A stretch of 64,000 nucleotides of DNA, taken from contig JBOHLG010000012.1 in NCBI GenBank assembly GCA_050729515.1, forward strand, positions 15,569 through 79,568, given 5' to 3'. Below are positions 16,528 through 25,671 of this stretch, piece by piece. This DNA is from Acaudatibacter sp050729515. GTDB taxonomy: Bacteria > Pseudomonadota > Alphaproteobacteria > Caulobacterales > Caulobacteraceae. How positions within the stretch are numbered: position 1 is the stretch's first letter; each line of letters begins with the position of its first letter. The translations under genes and the position numbers were made by a program. Under the pieces are notes generated by a model. That model made no database searches, was not told where the DNA came from, and worked only from the letters and a program-made list of their open reading frames with translations.

Positions 16528-17187
16528 GTGAAGACCGTCTGGATCACCAGGATCCTTCCGGGGGCGCGCGAGACCGCGGAGCGGGTCGAGACGCTCGACT
16601 GGAAGGCGGTCGTCCAGCCCCTGCTCGAAGGCCGCGAGCTCGCCGGCGAGGTCGAACTTTCCGGGATCGGGGCGCTCGCCTTCACCAGCGCCGCGGGGGT
16701 GAGGGCCTTCGCCGCGCGCTCGGAGGAGCGCGAGCTGCCGGTCTTCGCGGTGGGGACAGGGACGGCGCGGACGGCGAGGGAGGCGGGGTTCTCCTCAGTG
16801 GTCTCGGCGGAGGGCGACGTCGTCGCCCTGGCGCGCCTGATCGAAGCCGCCCGCGGCGAGATCGCCGGCGAGATCCTCGCGCCCGGGGCGGCCGAGCCCG
16901 CCGGAAAGCTCGCGCCTGCGCGCCGGCTTGCGCTCTACGAGACGCGTCCGGCGCCCCTGCCGGAGGGCTTCGAAGAGACTCTCGATCGCTTCGACGCCGC
17001 GCTCCTTCATTCGCCCAGAGCCGCCCGTCGACTGGCTGAGATCCTCCGGTCGGCGAAGGGTCGCCCGGCCCTCATCCTTTGCCTCTCGCCAGCGGTGGCC
17101 GAGCCCCTCGCCGGTCTGGCGGGCCTGGCGGTCGCCGAGGCGCCGAGCGAAGAGGCGCTCCTGCGGCTTCTTCACCACGCGGTATAG
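16528..17187 (+). CDS. hemD: Uroporphyrinogen-III synthase
   Basis: The 219-residue protein follows hemC and matches the low-conservation HemD pattern: WITRILPGA at the start, ALAFTSAAGVRAF, VFAVGTGTARTARE, and a second lobe with FDAALLHSPRAARRL. It closes hydroxymethylbilane with D-ring inversion. The GTG start follows weak ribosome signals. The copy A repeat fills the intergenic space upstream. Confidence 0.88.
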   Translation: MKTVWITRILPGARETAERVETLDWKAVVQPLLEGRELAGEVELSGIGALAFTSAAGVRAFAARSEERELPVFAVGTGTARTAREAGFSSVVSAEGDVVALARLIEAARGEIAGEILAPGAAEPAGKLAPARRLALYETRPAPLPEGFEETLDRFDAALLHSPRAARRLAEILRSAKGRPALILCLSPAVAEPLAGLAGLAVAEAPSEEALLRLLHHAV

Positions 17188-17220
17188 GCCTCTTAGGAAT
17201 TGCCCCTTAAATTTAGGAGG

Positions 17221-17424
17221 ATGAGCGCGGCCCACGCCCTGGCTGAACCCGAACGCGAGCGATCCTTGCGCGCGCGGCTCCTCACGCCGCTCTTCTGGAG
17301 CCTGATCATCTTTTCCGCCTTGTGCATCGGAGCCGGCGCGGCGGTAGGCCTCATCATCGGCCCGCATCTTCTCCCGCCGACCGCACATCAGGCCATTCCG
17401 ACGACCAGGATGAGGGTGCCATGA
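17221..17424 (+). CDS. Small single-pass membrane protein
   Basis: This 67-residue product has an N-terminal charged stretch and one strong membrane helix (about residues 24-47). I chose the ATG at 17221; AGGAGG abuts it, leaving a poor spacing, so an upstream TTG at 17200 (adding seven residues) is possible. It overlaps the next gene by four bases. In many alphaproteobacteria a mitofilin-like gene follows hemD; these two small genes are not that. No function is assigned. Confidence 0.6.
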   Translation: MSAAHALAEPERERSLRARLLTPLFWSLIIFSALCIGAGAAVGLIIGPHLLPPTAHQAIPTTRMRVP

Positions 17425-17798
17425 ACCGCTTCTCCCTCGCCGCGACGGTCATCATCGCCCTTCTCCTCACCAGCCTGGCGTTGGGCGAGCGCTCGCGGGT
17501 GACGCGCGTCCGGCGCTCCCGGATCTTCGCCTTCGACTCCGAGGCCCCCTGGGGCGAAGCCGACTACGAGGGCCGCGGAATCGCCTGGGGCGAAGAGGCG
17601 GGCGCCTCGCGCCTCGAGAAGGCTGATGCCTACATCGCCGCCGCCGAGGCGGGCGCCATCGCCCCTCCGATCGCGGAGGAGGAGGATCCGGACCTGGGCG
17701 GACGCCTGGAGACGGCCGAGGTTCACGGACTCGCAAAGACGCCTCCCCCCCGCCCCCGCCGCCGACGCGCCCTTGGCGGGCGCGGCAAGGGGCGCTAA
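17421..17798 (+). CDS. Small exported or membrane-anchored protein, unknown
   Basis: The 125-residue product begins with a hydrophobic signal/anchor (about residues 5-22), then an Arg-rich patch, an acidic Ala/Glu-rich middle and a proline/arginine-rich basic tail. Start ATG overlaps the previous stop (ATGA), so the pair is coupled. I recognise no family. Confidence 0.6.
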   Translation: MNRFSLAATVIIALLLTSLALGERSRVTRVRRSRIFAFDSEAPWGEADYEGRGIAWGEEAGASRLEKADAYIAAAEAGAIAPPIAEEEDPDLGGRLETAEVHGLAKTPPPRPRRRRALGGRGKGR

Positions 17799-17816
17799 GG
17801 GGCGTCACCCTGGCGG

Positions 17817-17892
17817 GCCGCCTTAGCTCAGCCGGTAGAGCGGCGCATTCGTAATGCGTAGGTCGGGTGTTCGAGTCACCCAGGCGGCGCCA
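17817..17892 (+). tRNA. tRNA-Thr (anticodon CGT)
   Basis: 76 bases with encoded CCA. Acceptor GCCGCCT pairs with AGGCGGC, D-arm GCTC/GAGC, anticodon arm GCGCA/TGCGT with loop TTCGTAA (anticodon CGT), T-arm GGGTG/CACCC with TTCGAGT loop. Confidence 0.96.
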
Positions 17893-17900
17893 GGCTCCTT

Positions 17901-18734
17901 TCACTCGTCTGAGGACGCGTCTCTCGGCCAGGCTTGGGGGAAGAGCGCGCCGGCCATAGGCGCTCCGGCGGCGAGGTCGGGGCGCGGGACGTGGGCGCGG
18001 ACACTCTCCATGTCGAGGAAAGTACCGGGCCGGGGATCATAGCGCGCGTCCTCGCCGAGGTAGCGCAGCGCGAGCGCCCGCCTGCGACGCTTGGAGGCGT
18101 TGCCCGGGGCCCCGTGGATGGTGAGCGGAAGATGGGCGAGGACATCGCCGGGGTCGAGCGTGAAGCTAAGGAGCGGGTATCGGTCCGGATGAGCCTCGAT
18201 CGCCGGCATGGGCTGAAGGCCGCTTCCCGCAAAGGCGGCGGCGTTCTTCTCATCGAAAGCCTGGGGGGCGAAGGCCACACCCCAGGCGTGAGAGCCTTTC
18301 ACATAGGAGACAGCGCCGTTCTCGGGCCCGACGGGATCGAAGGGAACCCAGATCGAGACCACCTGCTCGCCCTTCACCGGCCAATAGGGAAGGTCCTGAT
18401 GCCAGGGCGTCGACGCGACCGAGCCCGGCTCCTTCACGAAGAGTTGGTCATAGAAGAGGTTGACCCGTTCGCTCTTCATGAGGCGGGCGGCGACTTTGGG
18501 CAGAGGCGAGGCAAGGGCGAAGGCGCGGAAGTCCTCGTTCCGCAGCCAGAGGAAGAAGTCCCCATAGAACCGACCGGCGATCCGACCGTATTCGGCGCTG
18601 GTGGACGAGGGGGCGGCGAGTTCGGCCTCGATCGCCTCTCGCATGCGGCCAATCCAATCTTCGGGAACGACGCCGCGCAGCACGGCCGCGCCATCCCTTT
18701 GGAGCGCCTCGGCCGTCTCCTCAATCGCAGCCAT
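17901..18734 (-). CDS. Phytanoyl-CoA dioxygenase-family (PhyH) oxygenase
   Basis: This 277-residue Fe(II)/2-oxoglutarate enzyme has the HxD metal pair in TPWHQDLPYW (His112, Asp114), the distal His in LTIHGAPGN (His207), and basic residues downstream (around Arg218) for 2-oxoglutarate. Family members hydroxylate CoA esters or other small molecules. It starts from ATG 18734 and ends eight bases from tRNA-Thr, to which it is convergent. It may belong to the catabolic region that follows. Confidence 0.85.
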   Translation of the reverse strand: MAAIEETAEALQRDGAAVLRGVVPEDWIGRMREAIEAELAAPSSTSAEYGRIAGRFYGDFFLWLRNEDFRAFALASPLPKVAARLMKSERVNLFYDQLFVKEPGSVASTPWHQDLPYWPVKGEQVVSIWVPFDPVGPENGAVSYVKGSHAWGVAFAPQAFDEKNAAAFAGSGLQPMPAIEAHPDRYPLLSFTLDPGDVLAHLPLTIHGAPGNASKRRRRALALRYLGEDARYDPRPGTFLDMESVRAHVPRPDLAAGAPMAGALFPQAWPRDASSDE

Positions 18735-19165
18735 GAGCCTAGGCGGCTCCGCGCGAGCAGAGGTGGACGATCGCCGCCGGCATTGCCGCCGGCCCCTCGG
18801 TCGGCCACGCGCCGAAAACCGACCGCAGGCCTCTTGAGAGCCCGCCGCCCGGGACCGATTTGTGCGTCTTGCCTTCGAGCACCATGCTGGTCAGCGATAG
18901 ACCCTTGCGTCTCCTCGACGCCAGCCTGTGCAACTCGGCGCCGCGCCTTTCGACCTCTGTCCGAGGCGAGATGACCACGCCCATGGGGTTCGACCCAGGG
19001 CTGAGTTGAAGGCGATCGCTGCCTCGAAGCCGGTTCCCATTGTCGATTGACCAGAGATTCCCCGACGCCCATACGCCCTTTGGTCTTCCGGCGCGGCGAG
19101 CGGACCGCCTGCCGAATGCAGTAAGGGCGAATGGCGGCGCGGACTGGGATCGGTGTCTAAGGACC
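18735..19165. other. 430-bp gap without a supported gene
   Basis: The region lies between divergent PhyH and TetR genes. A 142-codon open frame covers it on the minus strand, but its composition is Arg/Ser-rich with no recognisable motif, and other frames are equally open. No tRNA, transposon end or clear sigma-70 promoter was seen. It may hold the PhyH and TetR promoters, or gene remnants at the edge of the accessory region. Confidence 0.5.
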
Positions 19166-19852
19166 ATGTCGCGGGCTGAGGCAAAGGGATCCGACGCGGT
19201 CGCGGCGGAGAAGGCGTGGGGAGGCCTCGTCCAGGGGCGGGAAGAACGACATCGCCTGAAGCGACGGGCGATCCTCGTCGCGGCCGCCAGAACGATCCGT
19301 CAAAAAAGCTACAGCGAAATGACCCTGGCGGATGTGGCGGATGATCTGCACATCTCCAAACCGACTCTCTATTACTACTTCGAGAGCAAAGAACAGATCC
19401 TGTTCGAGATCCAACGCCTGGCGATAGCCATGCTGAACGAGTCGGGGCCCCTCGACGGGGAGCGCGATGCCCTCGCCGAAGGACGTGCGTCGGATCGGCT
19501 GGCACGGTTCATCGCCCGCTATGTGAAGATGATCACCAGCGATTTCGGGGCCTGCCTGATCATGACCCCGCGCCAGGTCTACGAACCGCAGACCCGCAAA
19601 CGTCTGATCGAAGCGATCCGGCCAACCGACACGCTGGTGATGAGGATCCTTGAGGAAGGGGTGCGCCAGGGCGAATTCAGGATTCCCGACCTCCGCCTGG
19701 CGACCAATTTTCTCTTCGGAACCCTGAACTGGTTCCCCTTTTGGTATCGCGCATCCGGACGGGCGAATGTCGAGGAGATCGCCGCCGCAGCCACAAATTT
19801 CGTGATCTCCGCCCTTCGACAGGGAGAAAGTCAGAGCCCTCGAACCGCCTGA
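19166..19852 (+). CDS. TetR-family transcriptional regulator
   Basis: The 228-residue protein has an N-terminal TetR helix-turn-helix: ILVAAARTIRQ, MTLADVADDLHISKPTLYYYF, and ESKEQILFE. The remaining two thirds form the ligand domain, with no recognised ligand. I chose ATG 19166 (AAGGA just upstream) over an upstream start at 19040 that adds a disordered leader. It probably controls the adjacent catabolic genes in response to a CoA ester or substrate, as is common for such clusters. Confidence 0.88.
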   Translation: MSRAEAKGSDAVAAEKAWGGLVQGREERHRLKRRAILVAAARTIRQKSYSEMTLADVADDLHISKPTLYYYFESKEQILFEIQRLAIAMLNESGPLDGERDALAEGRASDRLARFIARYVKMITSDFGACLIMTPRQVYEPQTRKRLIEAIRPTDTLVMRILEEGVRQGEFRIPDLRLATNFLFGTLNWFPFWYRASGRANVEEIAAAATNFVISALRQGESQSPRTA

Positions 19853-19856
19853 GAAC

Positions 19857-20753
19857 TCAGGCCGCCGCCGACTGAGCGGCGCGGGTCACGGCCAGCATTC
19901 GGTCATAGAGCGGGCCCTCGCTGCGGTATCCCTGCCAGGCGCTCCGCCCCAGCAGGCGAGCGAATTCGGGACCCATCGCCCGGACCGTTTCTTCGGGCAC
20001 GTCGTCGAAATTCTCCGCCGGGTTGACATAGTTGCGGCAGAGGGCGGTCACCACGTGGGCGCGAACGTCCGGATCGGTCTTGGGATAGGTGCCGTGCCAG
20101 GTGTTGCCGTGGAAGACGAACAACGAACCCGGCTTGGCGAGAATCGGAATTCCAATCTCGTCATCATTAGGCCCACCCATGAGCTTGGGGTGGTCCATCA
20201 AGGTCGGGTGTCGACAGAGGCGATGGCTCCCTGGAACGATGAAGAACGTCCCCCGCGCCTGCGTATATTCGGTGAGAATCCAGCTGATGTTGCAGACGTG
20301 GCCGTACTGGGGGAGCGGCGGCGGCATGCCGACCGAATCGCTGTGGATCTTGGTGCACCCGGCCTCCCCCTGCTTGAGGAACGCGACATTGCTGTAGAGA
20401 CGGCAGCTCTCGCCCATCAGATATTGTCCGAGGGTCAGGGCGGCGGGCATCATCACCGCTTCAGCGAACACCCGATCCTTGGCCAGGAGATGGAACAGGT
20501 TGCGGCCGTAGACGGGCCTGTCTTTCTGGGCGCGGGTGCTGAGATCGACCGCGTTGGCGTCTTCGTGGCCGGCGATGGCGAGAAGGGCATCCAGCATCCG
20601 CTGGGCGAAGCCGGGTGGGGCCGCCTTCTCCGGCTCGACGATGGTGAATCCGAACGCCTCCAATTCGGCCAAGTTGGTTTCCAGACCAAGATCGCGCGCT
20701 CGACGGTAGATTCGCGTCAACTCCGCCGCGGACTTCCAGTCGCCGATCTGCAT
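19857..20753 (-). CDS. Phytanoyl-CoA dioxygenase-family oxygenase (catabolic cluster)
   Basis: This 298-residue Fe(II)/2-oxoglutarate enzyme has KIHSDS (His137, Asp139), distal His220 in NTWHGTYPK and Arg231 for 2-oxoglutarate. The ATG at 20753 has a near-perfect ribosome site (GAGGAGGAC). It is convergent with TetR (four bases apart) and divergent from the SCP2-like gene. An alpha-hydroxylation of a branched acyl-CoA is the family prototype and would fit the beta-oxidation genes nearby, but the substrate is not known. Confidence 0.85.
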   Translation of the reverse strand: MQIGDWKSAAELTRIYRRARDLGLETNLAELEAFGFTIVEPEKAAPPGFAQRMLDALLAIAGHEDANAVDLSTRAQKDRPVYGRNLFHLLAKDRVFAEAVMMPAALTLGQYLMGESCRLYSNVAFLKQGEAGCTKIHSDSVGMPPPLPQYGHVCNISWILTEYTQARGTFFIVPGSHRLCRHPTLMDHPKLMGGPNDDEIGIPILAKPGSLFVFHGNTWHGTYPKTDPDVRAHVVTALCRNYVNPAENFDDVPEETVRAMGPEFARLLGRSAWQGYRSEGPLYDRMLAVTRAAQSAAA

Positions 20754-20930
20754 GCGAAGTCCTCCTCGAGGGCGATCCTGGGCCGACGATCGATCGAATG
20801 CAGACACTCGGGCCGGCCCGATCCGCCATGATCTCACGCAACATCCAAGAGGCAAACGGCCAATGGAGGGTGTGGCCCTCTGGAGTGTCATCTTCCAATG
20901 GGCGCAGAGGCCGCTCGCAGGAACCTGCAA
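20754..20930. promoter_or_regulatory. Divergent regulatory region with palindromes
   Basis: This gap separates the PhyH gene from the SCP2-like gene. It contains a perfect 14-bp palindrome TCGGGCCGGCCCGA (20808-20821) and an inverted repeat GAGGG/CCCTC (20866-20880). Either could be a regulator site, for example for the TetR at 19.2 kb. No clear -10/-35 pair was recognised. Confidence 0.35.
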
Positions 20931-21359
20931 ATGAACGGTGAGAAGTTTGAATTCGCCAGCCCGGCGTGGTTCGACGCGCTCAAGAAGTTGCTGGCCGTGT
21001 ACACCGAGCGCGCCGGGCCCGGGGTGGAATTGACGATCTGCGAAATCTTCACAAACGTCCCCACCCATCTGGACAAGAACGGAAACGGCGTCATCGCCTG
21101 GCACTGCGTCATCGAAGGAGGGCGCGTCCGCTTCGAGGAGTCGGCCATTGCCGAGGCCGATGTGCATACCGAAGTCGACTATGACTTCATCGTCCGCGTC
21201 GCCCGACGGATCTACACACCGGAGATCATGCCTGAGGTGGACGCCTACATGGCGAAGGGCGCGGCGCAGGGAAAGCTGAAGTCGACAGGGAAGAACAGGA
21301 CCAAGACGCCGCCGTCATTCATCCAAATGCACAATGAACTGGCCGAGCGGACGCTCTAG
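20931..21359 (+). CDS. SCP2-like (sterol carrier) protein, tentative
   Basis: The 142-residue protein has FASPAWFDALKKLL at the N-terminus, a beta-rich centre and ADVHTEVDYDFIVRVARRIY followed by AAQGKLKSTG, which resembles the hydrophobic-cavity half of SCP2 domains. SCP2-like proteins bind acyl-CoA or lipids and often accompany steroid or fatty-acid degradation genes. The ATG at 20931 was preferred to 20898. It opens a plus-strand run with a crotonase and an amidase. Confidence 0.55.
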   Translation: MNGEKFEFASPAWFDALKKLLAVYTERAGPGVELTICEIFTNVPTHLDKNGNGVIAWHCVIEGGRVRFEESAIAEADVHTEVDYDFIVRVARRIYTPEIMPEVDAYMAKGAAQGKLKSTGKNRTKTPPSFIQMHNELAERTL

Positions 21360-21390
21360 AGGCGCGTCCCGCCCAACCCCGGAGAAAGCG

Positions 21391-22272
21391 ATGTCCGACT
21401 GGAGCTACATTCTCTACGAGAAGGCCGCCGAGGGAGTGGCCCGCATCGTTCTCAATCGTCCCGAGTCGCGTAACGCCCAGGACACCCAGTTTCTCTACGA
21501 ACTGAACGAGGCGTACGAGCAAGCGACCCAGGACGAGGGCGTGAAGGTGATCATCACCGCCGCCAACGGACCTCATTTCTCTTCCGGTCACGACCTGCGC
21601 GAGCGCGATCACCTCGATAACCAGGATCGATATCGACCGGTGACCGGGGCCGCCGGATATCGCCGCGACGGCGCCGAAGGGCGAATGGCCCGCGAGGATG
21701 AGATCTACGTCGGATTCTGCGAGCGCTGGCGAAACATCCCCAAGCCGACCCTCGCCGCGGTTCAGGGGCGCTGCGTCGCCGGCGGCCTGATGCTTGCCTG
21801 GCCCATGGACATCATCATCGCCGCCGATGACGCCGTCTTCGAAGACGTGACGGTGGCCCTGGGGATTCCAGGCGTGGAGTTCTTCGCCCACCCCTGGGAA
21901 CTGGGCCCGCGCAAGGCCAAGGAGATGCTCTTCGCCGGCGCTCAGATCAACGCGGAAGAAGCTCGCATGCTGGGGATGGTGAACCGGGTCGTTCCCCGCG
22001 CTCGCCTGGCGGAGGAAACGCTCGACCTGGCGCGCCAGATCGCGCTTCGGCCTTCATTTGCACTGCGGCTGGCCAAGCAAGCGGTCAACAACACCCAGGA
22101 CGCCCAGGGCCGCCACTCCGCCTTCGCCGGCGCCTTCGCCATGCACCATCTGGCCCACAGCCACTGCATGGAGGTCCACGGCCTTCCGGTCGATCCAGGA
22201 GGCGTTCACAAGGGCGTCGCCGCGACCTACGCCCCGGGAAACGAGCCCTGGCGCAAGAAGCAAGCGGTCTGA
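21391..22272 (+). CDS. Enoyl-CoA hydratase/isomerase family (crotonase)
   Basis: This 293-residue crotonase has the oxyanion-hole segments FSSGHDL and RCVAGGLM and a conserved acidic residue in LGIPGVEFF. A roughly 25-residue insertion after the first oxyanion segment (DNQDRYRPVTGAAGYRRDG) and a C-terminal extension make it longer than the standard 260 residues. GGAGAAAGCG precedes the ATG. The role is probably hydration of an enoyl-CoA in the cluster's beta-oxidation route. Confidence 0.88.
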   Translation: MSDWSYILYEKAAEGVARIVLNRPESRNAQDTQFLYELNEAYEQATQDEGVKVIITAANGPHFSSGHDLRERDHLDNQDRYRPVTGAAGYRRDGAEGRMAREDEIYVGFCERWRNIPKPTLAAVQGRCVAGGLMLAWPMDIIIAADDAVFEDVTVALGIPGVEFFAHPWELGPRKAKEMLFAGAQINAEEARMLGMVNRVVPRARLAEETLDLARQIALRPSFALRLAKQAVNNTQDAQGRHSAFAGAFAMHHLAHSHCMEVHGLPVDPGGVHKGVAATYAPGNEPWRKKQAV

Positions 22273-22299
22273 GCCGGCGCGTATGAAACAAGCCTGGGC

Positions 22300-23742
22300 A
22301 TGACCTTCGAGGAATATTCGCGCCATGACGCGATCGGTCTGGCCCGCCTGATCGCCAGCCGACAGGTCAGTGAACTCGAGGTCCTCGAAGCCGCACTCGC
22401 CCGGATGGACGTGGTGAACCCGACGTTGAACGCGGTGATCGCTCGGCTCGAGAGCGAGGCTAGGAAAGCGATCGAAGTCGGATTGCCCGATGGGCCGCTG
22501 CGCGGCGTTCCGTTTCTCGTCAAAGACCTGGGGATGCTGGTGAAGGGGGCCCCCACGCGCGCCGGGTCTCGCCTCTTCAGCGACGCCGCGCCAGCGATGC
22601 AGGACAGCGCCCTTATCGCCGCCTATCGCCGCGCGGGGCTTGTTTTGATCGGGAAGACGAACACCCCCGAGTTCGGCATGGCGGCGACCACGGAGCCCGT
22701 CTCCCAAGGGCCGACGCTCAATCCCTGGCGGCTCGATCGCACCTGCGGGGGGTCTTCGGGCGGTTCGGCCGCGGCGGTGGCCGCGGGGATTGCGCCAGCC
22801 GCCCACGCCAGCGATGGCGGCGGCTCGATCCGAATTCCAGCGTCGTGCTGCGGCCTCTTTGGCCTCAAGCCGTCGCGAGGCCGGGTTTCGAACTCGCCCC
22901 TGGGCGACACATGGGGCGGCTTCGCAGTCAATCACGCTGTGACCCGCTCAGTCCGCGACAGCGCCGTTCTTCTCGACGTTTCCTGTCGGCCGGTGGCCGG
23001 GGATTCCTACTGGATCGAGCCGCCGTCGACTTCCTTCCTGGCCGAGGCCGGCGCCGACCCCGGAGCCCTCCGCATCGGCCTTGTCGAGGGCGCGCTGATG
23101 GCGTCGAACGTCGCGCCAGAAGTCGCCCAGGCGGCGCGCGAGGCCGCTCGGAAATGCGAGGCGCTCGGCCATCACGTCGCACAGGCCGCAATCGATGCGG
23201 ACTTCGCCGCGATGCGCGAGGCGGCGAACACCATCGTCGCGGCCAGCGTGGCCAACATGTTTCGATTGGAAGGAAAGCGGCGCGGCCGACCCGTTCGCCA
23301 GAACGAGATCGAAAGCGTGCCGTGGATATGCCTTCAGCAGGGTGAAGCGGCCAGCGCGGTCGATGTGATGAACGCGTTCCTCTTCATTTATGATTTCACG
23401 CAGCGTGTCGCCCGATGCTTCGAGTCGTCCGATGTCCTGCTCATGGCGACGCTTGGAAAGCCGCCGGTCCGTGTGGGCGAGCTCTCCATCGCAGAGGTGG
23501 ATCCGGCGACCTATCCGGACGCGCTCTATGACTTCATGCCCAATACCCAGCCGTTCAACGTCAGCGGAGCTCCCGCCATGTCGGTTCCCATGGCGTGGAG
23601 CGAAGACGGGCTTCCGATCGGGATTCAGTTCGTCGCGCGCACCGGCGCCGAGGCGACCCTCCTGCGGCTGGCCGGGCAACTGGAGACCGCCCATCCTTGG
23701 GCCGACCGCCGACCGCCGGATCCACCGCTTAGCCGCCTGTGA
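22300..23742 (+). CDS. Amidase-signature family hydrolase
   Basis: The 480-residue enzyme has the amidase-signature catalytic triad: Lys75 in PFLVKDLG, cis-Ser152 in GGSSGGSAAAVAAG and Ser176 in SDGGGSIRIPAS. It resembles the 6-aminohexanoate-cyclic-dimer hydrolase group, with a typical C-terminal FNVSGAPAMSVPM. It would cleave an amide to a carboxylate that the cluster's ligases could activate. Its 3' end overlaps the convergent crotonase gene by 14 bases. Confidence 0.88.
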   Translation: MTFEEYSRHDAIGLARLIASRQVSELEVLEAALARMDVVNPTLNAVIARLESEARKAIEVGLPDGPLRGVPFLVKDLGMLVKGAPTRAGSRLFSDAAPAMQDSALIAAYRRAGLVLIGKTNTPEFGMAATTEPVSQGPTLNPWRLDRTCGGSSGGSAAAVAAGIAPAAHASDGGGSIRIPASCCGLFGLKPSRGRVSNSPLGDTWGGFAVNHAVTRSVRDSAVLLDVSCRPVAGDSYWIEPPSTSFLAEAGADPGALRIGLVEGALMASNVAPEVAQAAREAARKCEALGHHVAQAAIDADFAAMREAANTIVAASVANMFRLEGKRRGRPVRQNEIESVPWICLQQGEAASAVDVMNAFLFIYDFTQRVARCFESSDVLLMATLGKPPVRVGELSIAEVDPATYPDALYDFMPNTQPFNVSGAPAMSVPMAWSEDGLPIGIQFVARTGAEATLLRLAGQLETAHPWADRRPPDPPLSRL

Positions 23743-24529
23743 AGTTCGGCTTTCGTCTCGCGCTGAAAGCGGCCAAGCCCTCGGCGGCATCCGAAGAAGC
23801 GAGGCTCGCCATCAAAGTCGCCTTTTCCGCATCCAGTTGCCCCTCGAAGCTGGCGCAAAGAGAGCTTCGGACCAGACGTTTGGCGCCCCCCAGAGCGACG
23901 GTTGGCCCGGCGGCGATCTCGGCCGCCAGGGCGGCCAATCGCTCCTCGAACTGATCGTCCTCGGCCACTTCGCTGACCAGGCCCCAGCTCAAAGCCTCCT
24001 CAGCCACAAGCTCTCGACCTGAGAGGGTCAGATCGAGGGCGCGGCGCAGGCCGATGAGACGTGGGAGAGAGTAACTCGAGGAGGCGTCCGGGGTGAGCCC
24101 GACGCGTCCATAGGCCATCAGGAATCGGGCCGATCGGCTAGCCAGCACCAGGTCGCAGGCGAGAGCAAGGCCGAGCCCTCCGCCCGCCGCCGCGCCGTGA
24201 ACTCCGGCGATGACCGGCGCGCCGATCCGCGCGATGGCCAAAAGCGCCCGATGGAGATGATCGAGAAGCCGCCCCACGTAGGCTGGAGCGTTCTCGCGCT
24301 CTGCGTCGATGGCGGCCAAGTCGCCGCCGACGCAGAACAGTCGGCCTGCGCCACGCAGGGTGATCACCCTCAGACCCGGCGTTTGCGCGCACTTCGCCAG
24401 GGCGTCTTCCAGACCAATGGCGAGCGCCAAGTCGATCGCGTTGCCTCGGGAAGGCCGGTTGATGGTGATGATGGCCGCGCCGCCGGACACCTCAACCAGT
24501 ACCGGAGCGGCTTCGGCCTCAACGCTCAT
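23729..24529 (-). CDS. Enoyl-CoA hydratase/isomerase (PaaG-like)
   Basis: This 266-residue crotonase has FCVGGDL and GAAAGGGLGLALACDLVLA as oxyanion-hole segments, then RVGLTPDASSSYSLPRLIG as in PaaG-type isomerases, in which an aspartate serves as the base. Start ATG 24529 overlaps the acyl-CoA dehydrogenase stop (ATGA). It is the third gene of the minus-strand operon dehydrogenase A - dehydrogenase B - crotonase, so desaturation and hydration/isomerisation are coupled. Confidence 0.88.
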   Translation of the reverse strand: MSVEAEAAPVLVEVSGGAAIITINRPSRGNAIDLALAIGLEDALAKCAQTPGLRVITLRGAGRLFCVGGDLAAIDAERENAPAYVGRLLDHLHRALLAIARIGAPVIAGVHGAAAGGGLGLALACDLVLASRSARFLMAYGRVGLTPDASSSYSLPRLIGLRRALDLTLSGRELVAEEALSWGLVSEVAEDDQFEERLAALAAEIAAGPTVALGGAKRLVRSSLCASFEGQLDAEKATLMASLASSDAAEGLAAFSARRKPNFTGG

Positions 24530-25671
24530 GCCGAATTGATCAGATCGGCCAAGATCGCTCCGGATGCGACCGCCAGTCTCGCGGGACGGGCATCGCGCCA
24601 CATCCGCGCGATCGGAAAGTCCAGGATGTAGCCGTAGCCGCCATGCAACTGAAGGCAATCGTCAATGATCGTCCCCTGCCGCTCGAGCGCCAGACAAACG
24701 AGAGCCGCGCTCCTCGCTGGATCGAGACGCCCGGCCAGCAGATCGCCGATTGAGCGATTGAGCAACACGCGCAAGATCGCCGCCTCGGTCTTGGCTTCGG
24801 CCAACTTGAACCGGGTATTTTGGAACTCGATGAGCCGCTTTCCGAAGACGCTGCGCGCCTTCACGTAGTCGATGGTGAGGGTCAGCGCCCGTTCGATGTC
24901 GGCGCAGGCTCGCACACCGAACAAAAGCCGCTGTTCGCTCACTCTCTCCGCCAGTTGTTCCTCGCCTTTTCCTTCGACGCCTCCCAACAGGTTTGCGAAC
25001 GGGACGAAGACATCCTGCAACTCGAGGCGCGCGATGTCCGCCGCCGGATCGCCCAGGACACGGCGAGACGGACCTCGGGTGAGCCCCGATGCCGACTCCG
25101 CCTCGATGATGAAGAGGCTGATTGACCCTCCGGATGTCGCAGGGGCCACCACCACATCCGCCGCACCGCCGTTGACGATGCCGCCCAGGCGTCCGGAAAG
25201 CCGATATCCCCCTCGCTCCCGGTGCGCCTCCAACGGGCGAGAAGAAGCGGCGGCGAACTCCCCCGCAGCCACGGTCGCGAGCTTCTCGCCGGCGCACATC
25301 GCCGGGAGCAACCGGCGTTGCTGCTCGGCCGTGGCAAAATTCGCCACAAGCGGGGCTGCGAAATCGCTGTGAGTCCAAAAGGCGGGAAGGCGCCCTCCCG
25401 CAAGCACCTGCTCCTCCGCTAGAATCGCGCTGAAGAGGAAGTCGACTCCATAGCCTCCGAGCCGCTGTGGGACGCGAGCGCCTAGAAGGCCCAGCTCCGC
25501 GGCGCGCGTCCAGATCGATCGGGGGATCGCGCCGGTTCGTTCCCATGAGTCTTGGTACGGCGCGCACTCGGTCTCGAAGAAGCGGCGCGCGGACTCTCGG
25601 AAAAGCCGATGCTCATCCGACGGGGATGCTTCGGCGCGATCGAACCTCGAAGCAGCGGCAACTGCGGTCAT
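24526..25671 (-). CDS. Acyl-CoA dehydrogenase-like subunit B
   Basis: The 381-residue protein has the acyl-CoA dehydrogenase fold and keeps YVKARSVFGKRLIEFQ and LQLHGGYGYILDFP. The FAD-contact motif normally TEPxAGSD is degraded (AAGEFAAASS) and the C-terminal GxNE with its catalytic-type glutamate is absent (RLAVASGAI). Its neighbour subunit A has the reverse pattern, so the two probably form a heteromer. ATG overlaps the subunit A stop by four bases. The open frame extends upstream to 26448 but that part is shadow. Confidence 0.85.
   Translation of the reverse strand: MTAVAAASRFDRAEASPSDEHRLFRESARRFFETECAPYQDSWERTGAIPRSIWTRAAELGLLGARVPQRLGGYGVDFLFSAILAEEQVLAGGRLPAFWTHSDFAAPLVANFATAEQQRRLLPAMCAGEKLATVAAGEFAAASSRPLEAHRERGGYRLSGRLGGIVNGGAADVVVAPATSGGSISLFIIEAESASGLTRGPSRRVLGDPAADIARLELQDVFVPFANLLGGVEGKGEEQLAERVSEQRLLFGVRACADIERALTLTIDYVKARSVFGKRLIEFQNTRFKLAEAKTEAAILRVLLNRSIGDLLAGRLDPARSAALVCLALERQGTIIDDCLQLHGGYGYILDFPIARMWRDARPARLAVASGAILADLINSA

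Noticed and set aside
17467..17904. Minus-strand frame over tRNA-Thr and the neighbouring small protein
   Set aside because: Antisense shadow of the tRNA and the proline/arginine-rich gene, with no ribosome site or motif.
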